Assembly (NCBI GenBank): GCA_903970405.1
Contig: CAJCIT010000039.1
Coordinates: forward strand, 1-32,148
Direction: 5' to 3'
Length of the DNA stretch: 32,148 bases
Source of the DNA: Acidobacteriaceae bacterium
GTDB lineage: Bacteria; Acidobacteriota; Terriglobia; Bryobacterales; Bryobacteraceae
Part shown: positions 1 through 7,234 of the stretch, piece by piece
How the letters are laid out: every line of letters starts with the position of its first letter
Numbering within the stretch: the first letter of the stretch is position 1
The notes under the pieces: model-generated
Told to the model about the DNA's origin: nothing
Database searches by the model: none
What the model saw: the letters and a program-made list of their open reading frames with translations, nothing else
Position numbers and translations under genes: made by a program

Positions 1-592
1 CGCACTTCAGAAACGCGTTGGTGCACTGTCGAAAGTCGATACCCTCTTCTTGCATGCGAATCGCCAGCCAGTGATGCTGGTTGAGGCAGACCCGCGCGGA
101 GAAGGGGAAGTAAGGACACATGCGGACAAACATCCGGCCCCAGTGCGAATCATTCAGGTAGAAGTTAAACTGGTTCACCCAGCGCTGCTTGTACTCCAGA
201 TGAGGGCTGTCGTTGTCCTTGTCTCCAATGGCCACCAGGATGCGGGCCGGTTCCCGCGCTTTCACGATGGCCACCACCTGATCGGGTTTGGCATTTTGGA
301 AGTAGGGGTCCAGAAACTTGTCCCGCCGACTGTCGTCACCAGTGCCGTCGGGAGGTTCGAGAATCGGAGCGCCCCACTTCTCGGATCGGTTCTTCACCCA
401 ACACTGGAACTGATCGGCGATTTCCGTCAAGGTCTTCCTAGTCACTCGTTTTCCATCGCGATAGGTGTTGAAGAAGCCCAGCACGCGCTCGGGCTGTTGA
501 AACGGTTGGATCAATCCATTCAGCAAGAGCCGATCAAAACATCGATACCCGAACTGGATGTTATCCTTGTGATGCTCGACGAAGGCGTTCAT
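1..592 (-). CDS. Uncharacterised protein, 3' end outside the window
   Basis: The minus-strand frame is open from an ATG at 592 to the left edge, giving 197 codons with no stop, so the gene is cut by the window. An AGGAG ribosome binding site lies 6-7 bases before the ATG. The protein begins MNAFVEHHKDNIQFGYRCFD and ends, as far as visible, with a block rich in aromatic residues (FVRMCPYFPFSARVCLNQHHW). From memory this resembles a widespread but uncharacterised family of environmental bacteria, whose N-terminus reads like FDRxLxxG and which carries a 'VRxxxxxPFxxxVCLNxxxWL' block about 170 residues in. Those genes often look multi-copy or mobile, but I know of no demonstrated function. No signal peptide or membrane segment is seen. 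It is divergent from the S23-type gene at 651. The reading frame is well supported; the family assignment is recollection only. Confidence 0.75.
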   Translation of the reverse strand, partial: MNAFVEHHKDNIQFGYRCFDRLLLNGLIQPFQQPERVLGFFNTYRDGKRVTRKTLTEIADQFQCWVKNRSEKWGAPILEPPDGTGDDSRRDKFLDPYFQNAKPDQVVAIVKAREPARILVAIGDKDNDSPHLEYKQRWVNQFNFYLNDSHWGRMFVRMCPYFPFSARVCLNQHHWLAIRMQEEGIDFRQCTNAFLKC

Positions 593-650
593 AGCTCACT
601 CCTGTGTGGTGAGATACCAGGAGCATACCGCCGTGAACGCCTCCTGATCT

Positions 651-1022
651 ATGGCCCTTTCCAAACCAGCGCGGACGTTTCAGGATCTGCTGGTATGGCA
701 GAAGGCTCACGAGTTTGTGTTGGGAATATACGCCCTCACTGGGGGCTTCCCCAAGCAGGAGACGTACGGGCTGTCCCTGCAGATGCGTCGTGCCGCCGTA
801 TCCATTCCGGCCAACATCGCCGAAGGATTCCGTCGTCGCGGCAAAGCTGATAAGGCTCGATTCATGAACATCGCCGAAGGATCGGTCGAGGAATGCCGCT
901 ACTTTCTGATCCTCGTCAAGGACCTCGGCTATGGCGATACCGAACGACTGGCTCCTTCGCTGGAGGAGGTCAGTCGGCTCCTCAGCGCGTACGCCGCCGC
1001 GATTCTGGCTTCTGGCTCCTGA
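651..1022 (+). CDS. Four-helix-bundle (S23-type) protein
   Basis: This 123-residue protein fits the four-helix-bundle family first found inside 23S rRNA intervening sequences and also related to the Avd accessory protein of diversity-generating retroelements. Visible hallmarks are F-x-x-L-x-V-W-Q-K-A-H near residues 10-20, a conserved 'SLQMRRAAVSIPANIAEGF' block around residues 43-61, and an 'EEC' followed by hydrophobic helix repeats in the last third. Length is normal for the family. Members probably form pentameric barrels that bind nucleic acid; the cellular role of stand-alone copies is unknown. The ATG at 651 has no good ribosome binding site; an upstream GTG at 633 is excluded because it meets an in-frame TGA after three codons. 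No 23S rRNA or reverse transcriptase is nearby, so this is a stand-alone copy. Such genes are scattered by horizontal transfer. Confidence 0.85.
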   Translation: MALSKPARTFQDLLVWQKAHEFVLGIYALTGGFPKQETYGLSLQMRRAAVSIPANIAEGFRRRGKADKARFMNIAEGSVEECRYFLILVKDLGYGDTERLAPSLEEVSRLLSAYAAAILASGS

Positions 1023-1036
1023 CTTCCTCGACTCCC

Positions 1037-1068
1037 ATATCCCGCAGGGATATCAAGGCGAAGCCTTG
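1037..1068. repeat. Two adjacent short hairpins after the S23-type gene
   Basis: Two perfect inverted repeats sit back to back, 15 bases after the S23-type stop codon. The first is atatccc / gggatat (1037-1043 with 1047-1053, loop gca). The second is caaggc / gccttg (1054-1059 with 1063-1068, loop gaa). There is no T-run, so this is not a classical intrinsic terminator. It may be a small mobile-type palindromic element or a factor-dependent 3' end. The rest of 1069-1331 shows no convincing gene. Confidence 0.55.
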
Positions 1069-1331
1069 GCTAGTTAGCTTGGTGGTTTCTGGAGGGCAAG
1101 CGGACCATGACTATGAGCGCCGAGGCGAGACCATCCGCGCGGGGGACCGTCGGCCCGCAAGCCACATCCTGTTCAATCCGCAAGCAAGCGCGCAAACGGG
1201 CACTGCCTCGTCCGCTGCTGCAAGTCACTTCGTGAGACTCAGCGCGAACCACGGCAGGTCTCATCAGACGAAGCAGATGCCGGAGGGCTTTGACTCCGAT
1301 CGTTCGATCCCGATCATGAGCGATTGTGGTC

Positions 1332-1946
1332 TTACCGGGCGGGAACTAAGTGCCGCCCAAGTTGCCCGGTTCGTTGCTTGAGGTGCCAGCGCTGCCAAGC
1401 CCACACGAACTGGCGGCTTTGGCACGAGAAGCAACGAATGGGCTGGACCGCAAACAGCCAAAGTGGTAGCTCGAACCAACGCCATCGCGACGTCAACGTT
1501 TTCATTGAGAAGCATCTTGAACATTTGCAATGCGCCGACGCAGTGACTTGCTTGTTGTGTTTGATCATTCGAGTCCATGCGACACACGCCAACATGCCGG
1601 CCAGACTGCACAACCAGAGAAGCGTCTTCATTTTACTTTCGGAGTCGGCACTCGGTAATTCAGTTGAAACGAGTCCCGGCGCCAGCGTGTCGGCTAGATC
1701 GCTGCTGTCCTCGTTCGCCTCAGGCGTCACATCTACCGCAAATGAATCACTGCCCTCCAAAATTGCGGCGTCGATGCCGGCATTGAAACTCGAAGGGGTA
1801 GTGGCGTCGGCGCGGGCTCCAGCGAGCCCGTCCAAAGCGAGTCCGAAACTCGGCCTTAGGTCGAGATCAGAGGTCTCGGTCGCAAATGCCAGAGGAGCGG
1901 CTATAAGGCAAGATAAAACGAAATAGAATGCTGTCCAGGCCCTCAT
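1332..1946 (-). CDS. Small membrane protein with signal peptide and zinc-ribbon-like C-terminus
   Basis: I do not recognise a named family. I chose the ATG at 1946 (204 residues) because it has a GGAAG ribosome binding site seven bases upstream and gives a clean signal peptide (MRAWTAFYFVLSCLIAAPLAFA). The longer frame to 2075 adds a low-quality extension. After the signal peptide comes an acidic, Ser/Asp-rich segment of about 80 residues, a membrane helix at about 107-127, then a basic, Trp-rich tail. The tail holds two Cys pairs, CSRC at 142-145 and CFSC at 172-175, spaced like a zinc ribbon. That layout puts the acidic part outside the cytoplasm and the Cys-rich tail inside. From memory, similar short tails with two CxxC pairs around an aromatic, basic stretch occur in acidobacterial membrane proteins of unknown role. 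Confidence 0.6.
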   Translation of the reverse strand: MRAWTAFYFVLSCLIAAPLAFATETSDLDLRPSFGLALDGLAGARADATTPSSFNAGIDAAILEGSDSFAVDVTPEANEDSSDLADTLAPGLVSTELPSADSESKMKTLLWLCSLAGMLACVAWTRMIKHNKQVTASAHCKCSRCFSMKTLTSRWRWFELPLWLFAVQPIRCFSCQSRQFVWAWQRWHLKQRTGQLGRHLVPAR

Positions 1947-2404
1947 AAAGTATCTTCCAAACTGGAAGCTACCATGGATTTGGCTTCGTCCAGCACTTAG
2001 CACGTTAGGGTACCGGTGGACCTTATTAGTGGGGGATCTGCTAGCTCCGTGCGGCGGCTCCCGAAAAAGAGCCATCTGGTTTTAGGACCAAGTATCGATC
2101 TCGACATCGGCTGCGATGCGGGCGCCGGGGGGCCTTGTTGTTAGTCAGCCAACCTTGGCCGGGATATGACTTTCCTTGCAACACCCCGGCTGGCTAAGAA
2201 CGCGCCACTCTGCCCCGGGAACCGGCGTCAAACCCAGGGAAGAAGGCATCAGTTGAAAGCGGAAGCGGCTCAGACAGTACTGGAAGTTTGGGGCCGCGGT
2301 GGGCTCTTGGGTTCAGTACTGCCCGCGCTGGACTACGCAGCCGGTGGATCTTGTACACCTGCTTTTCGAAGCCAAGCGCAGCCTCCCCGCCGGAAACGGA
2401 TAAA

Positions 2405-2469
2405 CCCCTTTTAAGCTCCGTAGCTTCACGGGAAAAGGGGACAAGTAGCTTCCCGTGGAAATGGGACAG
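2405..2469. repeat. Inverted repeat and 25-bp tandem repeat, possible 3' end of the aldehyde dehydrogenase transcript
   Basis: An 8-bp inverted repeat cccctttt / aaaagggg (2405-2412 with 2433-2440) encloses a smaller one, aagct / agctt (2413-2417 with 2422-2426). Overlapping this, 2420-2444 and 2445-2469 are two directly adjacent 25-base copies matching at 20 of 25 positions, each starting gtagcttc and ending gggaca(a/g). It lies about 50-110 bases beyond the stop of the minus-strand aldehyde dehydrogenase, so it may end that transcript. The ggggaca motif recurs at 25478. The remainder of 2076-2515 holds no gene I can support. Confidence 0.5.
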
Positions 2470-2515
2470 ACCCCTCTTGGCGAGCAGGAGTCAAGCTGCG
2501 GCGTGCCGCCGACCC

Positions 2516-3958
2516 TCAATACTTCAGGTAAATGGTCTTCAGATCGCTGTAGAACTCCATCGCCGCCGGGCCTTGCTCCTTCGGCCCGAAGCTGGAGTCC
2601 TTCGTGCCGCCGAAGGGAAGCTGGTATTCAACGCCGGCGCTCGGAAGATTAACGGTCAAGAGGCCGGCTTCCGCGCCATAGATGAAATCGAAGGCATGGC
2701 TTAGGCTCGAGGTTTGAATGGACGACGAGAGGCCAAGGGGAATCTCATTGGCGATCCGAAGGGCGTCGGCCGCATCCTTGGCCTTCATGACGGCAAGAAC
2801 CGGGCCGAAGACCTCTTCCTGGGCAATGCGCATTTCGGATGTGACATCGGCGAAGATGGTGGGTTCAAAGAAGAAGCCCTTGTCATAGCCGGGTCCGGTA
2901 ACACGCTTGCCGCCTACTCGAGGCGCTCCAGCCTCTTTGGCTCCGATTTCGCAGTAGCGGATGTTGGTGTCGAGTTGCGCCTGATCGATGGCCGGTCCGA
3001 TGTCAACGCCGGCGCTCATTCCGTCGCCCACCTTCAGCTTCTTCGTCCTTTCAATGAGGGCATCGAGGAAGCGATCATAGATGGGCTCCTCCACGATTGC
3101 ACGGCTGGTGGCGGTACACTTCTGGCCGGTGGAAAAGAACGCGGCGTTGACCACGTTTTCAACAGCGGCGGCGAAGTTCGCGTCAGCCAGAACGATAGTG
3201 GGATTCTTGCCGCCCATCTCTAGTTGAATGCGCAACCGGCGTTTGCTTGCCTCCGCGTGAATCCAGTGGCCGATTTCGGTGGACCCGGTGAATGAGACTG
3301 CCCTCAACGCCTTGGCGTTCAGCAAGGCGCTGCCCAATTCCCCGCCGGAGCCCGCCACGAAGTTCACGACGCCAGGCGGGATTCCTGCATCGTGGCAGGC
3401 TTCCACGATGCGCCAGGCGCACAGCGGCGACGCGGAGGCGGGCTTGAGCACCACGGTGTTTCCGCAGATGAGCGCGGGGGCGAGTTTCCAGGCTGGAATA
3501 GCGATTGGAAAATTCCAGGGAGTGATCAGGCCCACTACGCCCAGCGGTTTGCGTAAGGCGAACATGTGGACGCGATCTCGTTCGGAGGGAACCAGGAAGC
3601 CGGGCAGACGGGAGCCTTCGCCTCCGAAGTAGCGGAAAATGTTTATCGCGCGCCGCGTTTCGCCTTTCGCTTCGGGCAGCGTCTTGCCCTCCTCGCGAGT
3701 CATCTCCGCGGCGATCGCATCGAAGCGCTGATCCAGCAACTCCGCCACTTTGAAAAGATAGTTGCCGCGGGCCGGACCTGCGAGCTGCGACCATTTCGGA
3801 AAAGCGGCTTGAGCGGCTTCCGCGGCGCGCTCAACATCCGCCGCCGAGCCCTTCGCCATCAGCCCCACCACTTCATCGGTGTTCGCCGGATTCCGGTTCT
3901 CAAACGTAGGGCCGGCGGTTACCCATTCGCCATTAATGTAGTTGCCAAAGACTTGCAT
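2516..3958 (-). CDS. NAD(P)-dependent aldehyde dehydrogenase, alpha-ketoglutaric semialdehyde dehydrogenase-like
   Basis: This 480-residue cytoplasmic enzyme oxidises an aldehyde to the acid with NAD(P)+. All catalytic elements of the superfamily are visible: TPWNFP with Asn149, Lys172 in VLKPAS, the FTGSTEIG Rossmann turn near 223-230, the general base Glu247 in LEMGGKN, and nucleophile Cys281 in FSTGQKCTATSR. The ending (KEQGPAAMEFYSDLKT) is like the YcbD / 2,5-dioxovalerate dehydrogenase group, which acts in sugar-acid breakdown, but substrate cannot be fixed from sequence. The ATG at 3958 (MQVFGNYINGEW) is preferred over one at 4009, because family members start there and the 17 extra residues cover a hairpin. 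It follows lemA by 91 bases on the same strand, with a hairpin between them, so co-transcription is doubtful. No sugar-acid pathway genes are adjacent. Confidence 0.9.
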   Translation of the reverse strand: MQVFGNYINGEWVTAGPTFENRNPANTDEVVGLMAKGSAADVERAAEAAQAAFPKWSQLAGPARGNYLFKVAELLDQRFDAIAAEMTREEGKTLPEAKGETRRAINIFRYFGGEGSRLPGFLVPSERDRVHMFALRKPLGVVGLITPWNFPIAIPAWKLAPALICGNTVVLKPASASPLCAWRIVEACHDAGIPPGVVNFVAGSGGELGSALLNAKALRAVSFTGSTEIGHWIHAEASKRRLRIQLEMGGKNPTIVLADANFAAAVENVVNAAFFSTGQKCTATSRAIVEEPIYDRFLDALIERTKKLKVGDGMSAGVDIGPAIDQAQLDTNIRYCEIGAKEAGAPRVGGKRVTGPGYDKGFFFEPTIFADVTSEMRIAQEEVFGPVLAVMKAKDAADALRIANEIPLGLSSSIQTSSLSHAFDFIYGAEAGLLTVNLPSAGVEYQLPFGGTKDSSFGPKEQGPAAMEFYSDLKTIYLKY

Positions 3959-3991
3959 TCCTCTGTTGTCCCACACGGCGCCAAAATGCAA

Positions 3992-4024
3992 AGGGGACCA
4001 CGCGCCCATGACGCGTGGCCCCTT
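3992..4024 (-). terminator. Hairpin after lemA, probable terminator
   Basis: A stem of 13 pairs with one mismatch and one G-U pair joins 3992-4004 and 4012-4024, loop of seven bases. Read on the minus strand it lies 26-58 bases past the lemA stop and is followed by TTTGCATTTT, a weak T-rich tail. It would separate the lemA operon from the aldehyde dehydrogenase gene. Confidence 0.5.
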
Positions 4025-4049
4025 GTCCAGGAAAGATGGTCAGATTCGC

Positions 4050-4616
4050 TTAGAACTTGACCTGCGGAGTCTTCTTCTCTTCGCTGCTGGCCTTGAAGTA
4101 CGCATCGTTGCGGTGGAAGCCGAATAGCGACGCGGCGATGCTGTTTGGGAACAGGTCGATGTTGGTGTTGTATTTAGTGATGGCCTCGTTATAGTCCCTG
4201 CGCGCAATAGCGATGCGGTTTTCCGTCCGCGAGAGTTCATCCTGCAACCGCATGAACTGCTGATCGGACTTCAACTGCGGATAGTTTTCCGACAAGACCA
4301 GCAACCGGCCCAAAGCGCCAGAGAGGTTATTGTTGGCCGCGATTTTGTCTTCCGGACTCTGGGCATTCAACATGCCGGCGCGGGCATTGGCGATGTCATC
4401 GAAGACGCCCTTCTCCTGCTTGGCATAGCCCTTCACGGTCTCCACCAGGTTCGGAATCAGATCGGCGCGCCGTTTCATGGCGTTGTCCACTTCGGCGAAC
4501 TTTCCGTCAATGTCGTTCTTCTGGGTCACCAGTTGGTTTCTGACTCCGAACAACTGGCCGCCAATCACCACCGCGAGCAGGACCAGGACGCCCAGCGCAA
4601 TTAAAAAGCCTTTCAT
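4050..4616 (-). CDS. lemA: LemA family protein
   Basis: This 188-residue protein has the LemA layout. A single N-terminal membrane anchor (about residues 3-22) is followed by a long helical domain. Family hallmarks are NDIDGKFAEVDNAMKRRADLIPNLVETVKGYA (about 34-64), an ARAGMLNAQSP loop near 78-88, SENYPQLKSDQQFMRLQDEL (about 109-128) and RRDYNEAITKYN near the end. Length is usual for the family. LemA is a membrane-anchored helical bundle of unclear biochemical role; it is very often encoded beside TPM-domain (YgcG) proteins, as here. The ATG at 4616 begins MKGFLIALGV. It is the last gene of a TPM / nucleotidyltransferase / lemA set, 30 bases after the nucleotidyltransferase gene. The identification is secure; the function is not known. 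Confidence 0.93.
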   Translation of the reverse strand: MKGFLIALGVLVLLAVVIGGQLFGVRNQLVTQKNDIDGKFAEVDNAMKRRADLIPNLVETVKGYAKQEKGVFDDIANARAGMLNAQSPEDKIAANNNLSGALGRLLVLSENYPQLKSDQQFMRLQDELSRTENRIAIARRDYNEAITKYNTNIDLFPNSIAASLFGFHRNDAYFKASSEEKKTPQVKF

Positions 4617-4646
4617 ACGATTCTTCTTTCCTCCCTATCTAAATCC

Positions 4647-5354
4647 TCACCGTTCAATGTGGTCCACATAGTCTACCAATCTATCGATTTCGGCTAAATA
4701 CTTATCGAATAACGCCACTGCCGTTGTGCCCGCCGGCAGCTTGCCGTTGGCCCGCACGTCGAGCACGGTGTTGAAACCCTCCAGCGGGCCTAGCACGGTC
4801 TCAAGCTCTTTGACAATCTCATGCTTGCGCCACTTCGCGTCCCTGCCGCTCAACATCAGGGCGTGCCGCCCCAGCACGCAAAACGTGGACACCGAGTCTG
4901 CCATTAGCTTAAGCAGGTAATCGGGCGTGGAAAGCGAGTGGGCTGCTTTCTGACGCAGCCGGATCAGCTTCGAGCGCAACTCGTGTTCCACTTGAGCCCG
5001 ATAGTACTGGGGCTGAATCTGGACGTCGTCCATGACATCGATGCCGGCGAGCACGCGGCGGTGGGCATGAATATCGTGGAACTCCATCGGAAAGCAATCC
5101 TGTGAGCGGCGGACTTCATCGGCGCTCATCAAGAGCGGAGACGGATTCCCCAGTTCCCGCCACCAGCGAAAAATCGGCTCCGATTCGGCCAGCTCAGACA
5201 GCGTGACTTTGGTCAGGACGCACAGCACGTTGAGATCGGATTTGTGCTCCTGAAAATCGCCGACCGCCGCCGAACCATAGAGAATGGCCGAAATGAGGCG
5301 ATCTCCGAAAGCCGCCTGCAGCCGCTCGGCCAGACTGTTGAGTTTGTTCTCCAT
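4647..5354 (-). CDS. Nucleotidyltransferase-fold protein with altered metal motif
   Basis: This 235-residue protein starts with a Pol-beta-type nucleotidyltransferase domain. The motif GSAAVGDFQEHKSDLN (27-42) matches the family pattern G-S-x(10)-S-D-x-D, except that the second metal ligand is Asn42 (AAC at 5229-5231) rather than Asp. The C-terminal 130 residues are helical and have no obvious metal ligands; they resemble the helical partner domain found in kanamycin-type or HEPN-linked nucleotidyltransferases. Function is unknown. Loss of one acidic ligand may reduce or change catalysis, but active relatives with variant motifs exist. It lies between the TPM gene (61 bases) and lemA (30 bases) on the same strand, so it is probably co-transcribed and works with that pair. 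No antitoxin-like small partner is adjacent. Start at ATG 5354, MENKLN. Confidence 0.8.
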   Translation of the reverse strand: MENKLNSLAERLQAAFGDRLISAILYGSAAVGDFQEHKSDLNVLCVLTKVTLSELAESEPIFRWWRELGNPSPLLMSADEVRRSQDCFPMEFHDIHAHRRVLAGIDVMDDVQIQPQYYRAQVEHELRSKLIRLRQKAAHSLSTPDYLLKLMADSVSTFCVLGRHALMLSGRDAKWRKHEIVKELETVLGPLEGFNTVLDVRANGKLPAGTTAVALFDKYLAEIDRLVDYVDHIER

Positions 5355-5415
5355 AAGGAGTCTGCTTCCTCCCGTGCCCAGCTAGAAACCAGGTGAATCG
5401 TTGCCAAGTGCTCGG

Positions 5416-6300
5416 CTACCAGTCAGAACTGGCGCCGCCGCCGCCGGCATCGCCACCGCCAAAACCGCCAAAACCACCGCCACCGCCCCCACCGCCGCTG
5501 TCGGATCCCCCGAAGCCTCCTCCACTACCCCAACCGCCGCGTCCGCCACCGCCGAGCACCTGGCCGAGGATCATACCGGCCAGGAGCCCGCCGCCACCGC
5601 CGCCGTATCCACCGCGGCCTCCTCGACCGCCGCGCAGACTGCCAATCACCCACATGATCACGAAGAAGCCAATCAAGAGAAGAAGAGGATTGAAGCCGTG
5701 ATGGCCTTGCCGAACAGGCCGGCTTCGCGCGACGGGTGCGGCAGCGTCGAACGGAATGTTCTTATTCCGAGCGATCTCCGTGGCCATGGTCTGAAGGCCC
5801 TGGAGAATGGCATTCCCGTAATCGCCCGCCCGGAGCGAGGGACGCATGGAGCGCAGCGTGTCCCCGGCAAAGGCATCGCTAACATAAGCCTCCAATCCTC
5901 GGCCATGCTCAATGTCCGACTTGTGGTCCTGAATGGCCAGGATCATGAGAGCGCCCTGATTATCTTTGCTCGATCCGGGTTTGAAGTGGCGGAAGAGACG
6001 AATGCCGAAATCCTCAATCGGCTCGTCGTCAAGGGTCGCGATGGTTACCACGCCGAACTGAACGCCGAGTTGCTTTTCGACGTTCGAACAATAGGCTTCA
6101 ATGGCAGCCTTGCCGGCAGGATCCACTACGTGCGCATAGTCACTCAAGTAGCCGGTCGGCGCCGGTAGTTTGTCAACGTCGACTTTGGCCGCCGCGGGCA
6201 GAACAGCTGCAAGCAGGGCGGCCGCGACCAGGACAGGCGCTATCGCGATCGTTCGAATACGCACACTAGGAGTACGATTCTTGGTGGCAATTTTGTTCAT
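5416..6300 (-). CDS. TPM-domain (YgcG family) exported membrane protein with Gly-rich tail
   Basis: This 294-residue protein has an N-terminal signal peptide or anchor (about residues 17-38, ending PAAAK) and a TPM domain at about 47-175. The domain opens with 'LPAPTGYLSDYAHVVDPAGK' and contains the QFGVVTIATLDD strand and GRGLEAYVSDAFAGDTLR block typical of the family. After it come a membrane helix at about 203-221 and a tail of about 70 residues made almost entirely of Gly with Ser, Phe and Asp, ending SSDW. The TPM domain folds on the outer side of the membrane; acid phosphatase activity is reported for plant relatives (TLP18.3), and a role in photosystem repair there, but bacterial members are uncharacterised. 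It heads the set TPM / nucleotidyltransferase / lemA. The Gly-rich tail ending in SSDW is common in bacterial members. Confidence 0.9.
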   Translation of the reverse strand: MNKIATKNRTPSVRIRTIAIAPVLVAAALLAAVLPAAAKVDVDKLPAPTGYLSDYAHVVDPAGKAAIEAYCSNVEKQLGVQFGVVTIATLDDEPIEDFGIRLFRHFKPGSSKDNQGALMILAIQDHKSDIEHGRGLEAYVSDAFAGDTLRSMRPSLRAGDYGNAILQGLQTMATEIARNKNIPFDAAAPVARSRPVRQGHHGFNPLLLLIGFFVIMWVIGSLRGGRGGRGGYGGGGGGLLAGMILGQVLGGGGRGGWGSGGGFGGSDSGGGGGGGGFGGFGGGDAGGGGASSDW

Positions 6301-6310
6301 TCAACCCGCG

Positions 6311-6346
6311 CGGGCGTGCTCAAGTGAGCTTACCAAGACACGCCCG
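6311..6346. promoter_or_regulatory. Inverted repeat upstream of the TPM gene
   Basis: A perfect 8-bp inverted repeat cgggcgtg / cacgcccg (6311-6318 with 6339-6346) flanks a second, overlapping palindrome gctcaagtgagc (6318-6329). It lies just upstream of the TPM start codon at 6300, between divergent genes. It could be an operator or a leader hairpin. No promoter boxes were assigned, and the function is inference only. Confidence 0.35.
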
Positions 6347-6451
6347 GCGCGGCAGTTCATGCAGTAAATCCAAACCACAGTACAAAACGTATACTTCGTA
6401 AACCCAGGAAGCCAAATGGAAATCCTGGTCAAATTGAAAGGAACAAACCCA

Positions 6452-6757
6452 ATGAAACCTCTACGCTACATAGTCTCTCTCGTCGCGATGGCGCTTTTCG
6501 CCGTCGTGGTTGACTTCGCACTAAGACCGGCCTCCGTGAGGGCCGCGGCGGCGAACCCAATTACCGTCCTGTGCGAGTCATGTGTAGTCAATCCGAACCC
6601 GATACCGTTCGTCCCGGTCTATCTGATCGTTCGCGATGAGACCACCGGAGAAGTCTGGTGTTACCCGCGCAGCGTCGACTATGGAAACCCTCTCGAAACG
6701 GGCGTCGCACCGGCGCTTTTGGGCACCCTCACGCCTGGGAAACCGATAAGTAAGTAG
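6452..6757 (+). CDS. Small exported protein of unknown function
   Basis: I do not recognise this 101-residue protein. The ATG at 6452 is chosen over one at 6416: it has AAAGGA about ten bases upstream and starts directly with a signal peptide (MKPLRYIVSLVAMALFAVVV, cleavage after about residue 31-34, ASVRAAAA). The mature part of about 67 residues contains a CESC pair at 41-44, then a short beta-rich core with 'YLIVRDETTGEVWCYPR' and a third Cys near 70. The Cys residues could form a disulfide outside the cytoplasm. It is divergent from the TPM gene and followed by a 470-base stretch without genes. Confidence 0.65.
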   Translation: MKPLRYIVSLVAMALFAVVVDFALRPASVRAAAANPITVLCESCVVNPNPIPFVPVYLIVRDETTGEVWCYPRSVDYGNPLETGVAPALLGTLTPGKPISK

Positions 6758-7234
6758 CAACTAAATACCAGCCAGGCTAAACCGCGAGGATAGGGCGTGC
6801 GCGTGTTCGCCTCCGATGGATCGCACTCACCAAAGCAATACGGGGGCGGCACGGCCGCGCGGCGCAATATCTCGTGCAGGTTGCGGACACGCCATCGAAC
6901 GGGCCTAAACCAACCTGGTCATCGCCACAGCTGAGGGGCGGGCGAGGCATCGCCAACATCGTGTTTGATGTGGCGCTAAATCGTGTTGAAACACTCAGTC
7001 AGCCTGCCAAGAACCGACTAATGCCGGAACTGTTATCGGCCCGCGCCGGAAGCTTTCGCGTGCCGCGAACCGCGCACAATGCCACGACACCGGCAACAAC
7101 AAGCGTCACGACGAATGAGCGCCGACGGGCGAGGTCAAGTGAATCCGGATCGGAAAAAGAATGCGAAAGGCGAGTCAGACTGCGACGACGCTTCAATAAG
7201 CGCCGTTATGCGCGGAACCGGCCTACGGCGGCGC
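6758..7234. other. Stretch without a supportable gene
   Basis: Several frames stay open here, but their translations are Arg/Pro/Ala-rich, show no family motifs or good ribosome binding sites, and conflict with one another. They look like chance frames in GC-rich DNA. I see no RNA gene, strong hairpin or repeat. It separates the small exported protein from the convergent DUF3494 gene. Confidence 0.5.

Noticed and set aside
651-1022. Possible diversity-generating retroelement, suggested by the Avd-like fold of the S23-type protein
   Set aside because: No reverse transcriptase, template/variable repeat pair or target gene is visible nearby.
893-1381. 162-codon plus-strand frame after the S23-type gene
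   Set aside because: It overlaps the S23-type gene in another frame, has no ribosome site, and its translation looks like non-coding text.
4647-5354. MNT/HEPN-type toxin-antitoxin system
   Set aside because: The gene is a single 235-residue protein with no small partner gene; its neighbours are LemA and TPM proteins.
5416-5700. Pro-rich plus-strand frame at 5393-5701
   Set aside because: It is the complement of the Gly-rich tail of the TPM protein (Gly codons read as Pro), not a gene.
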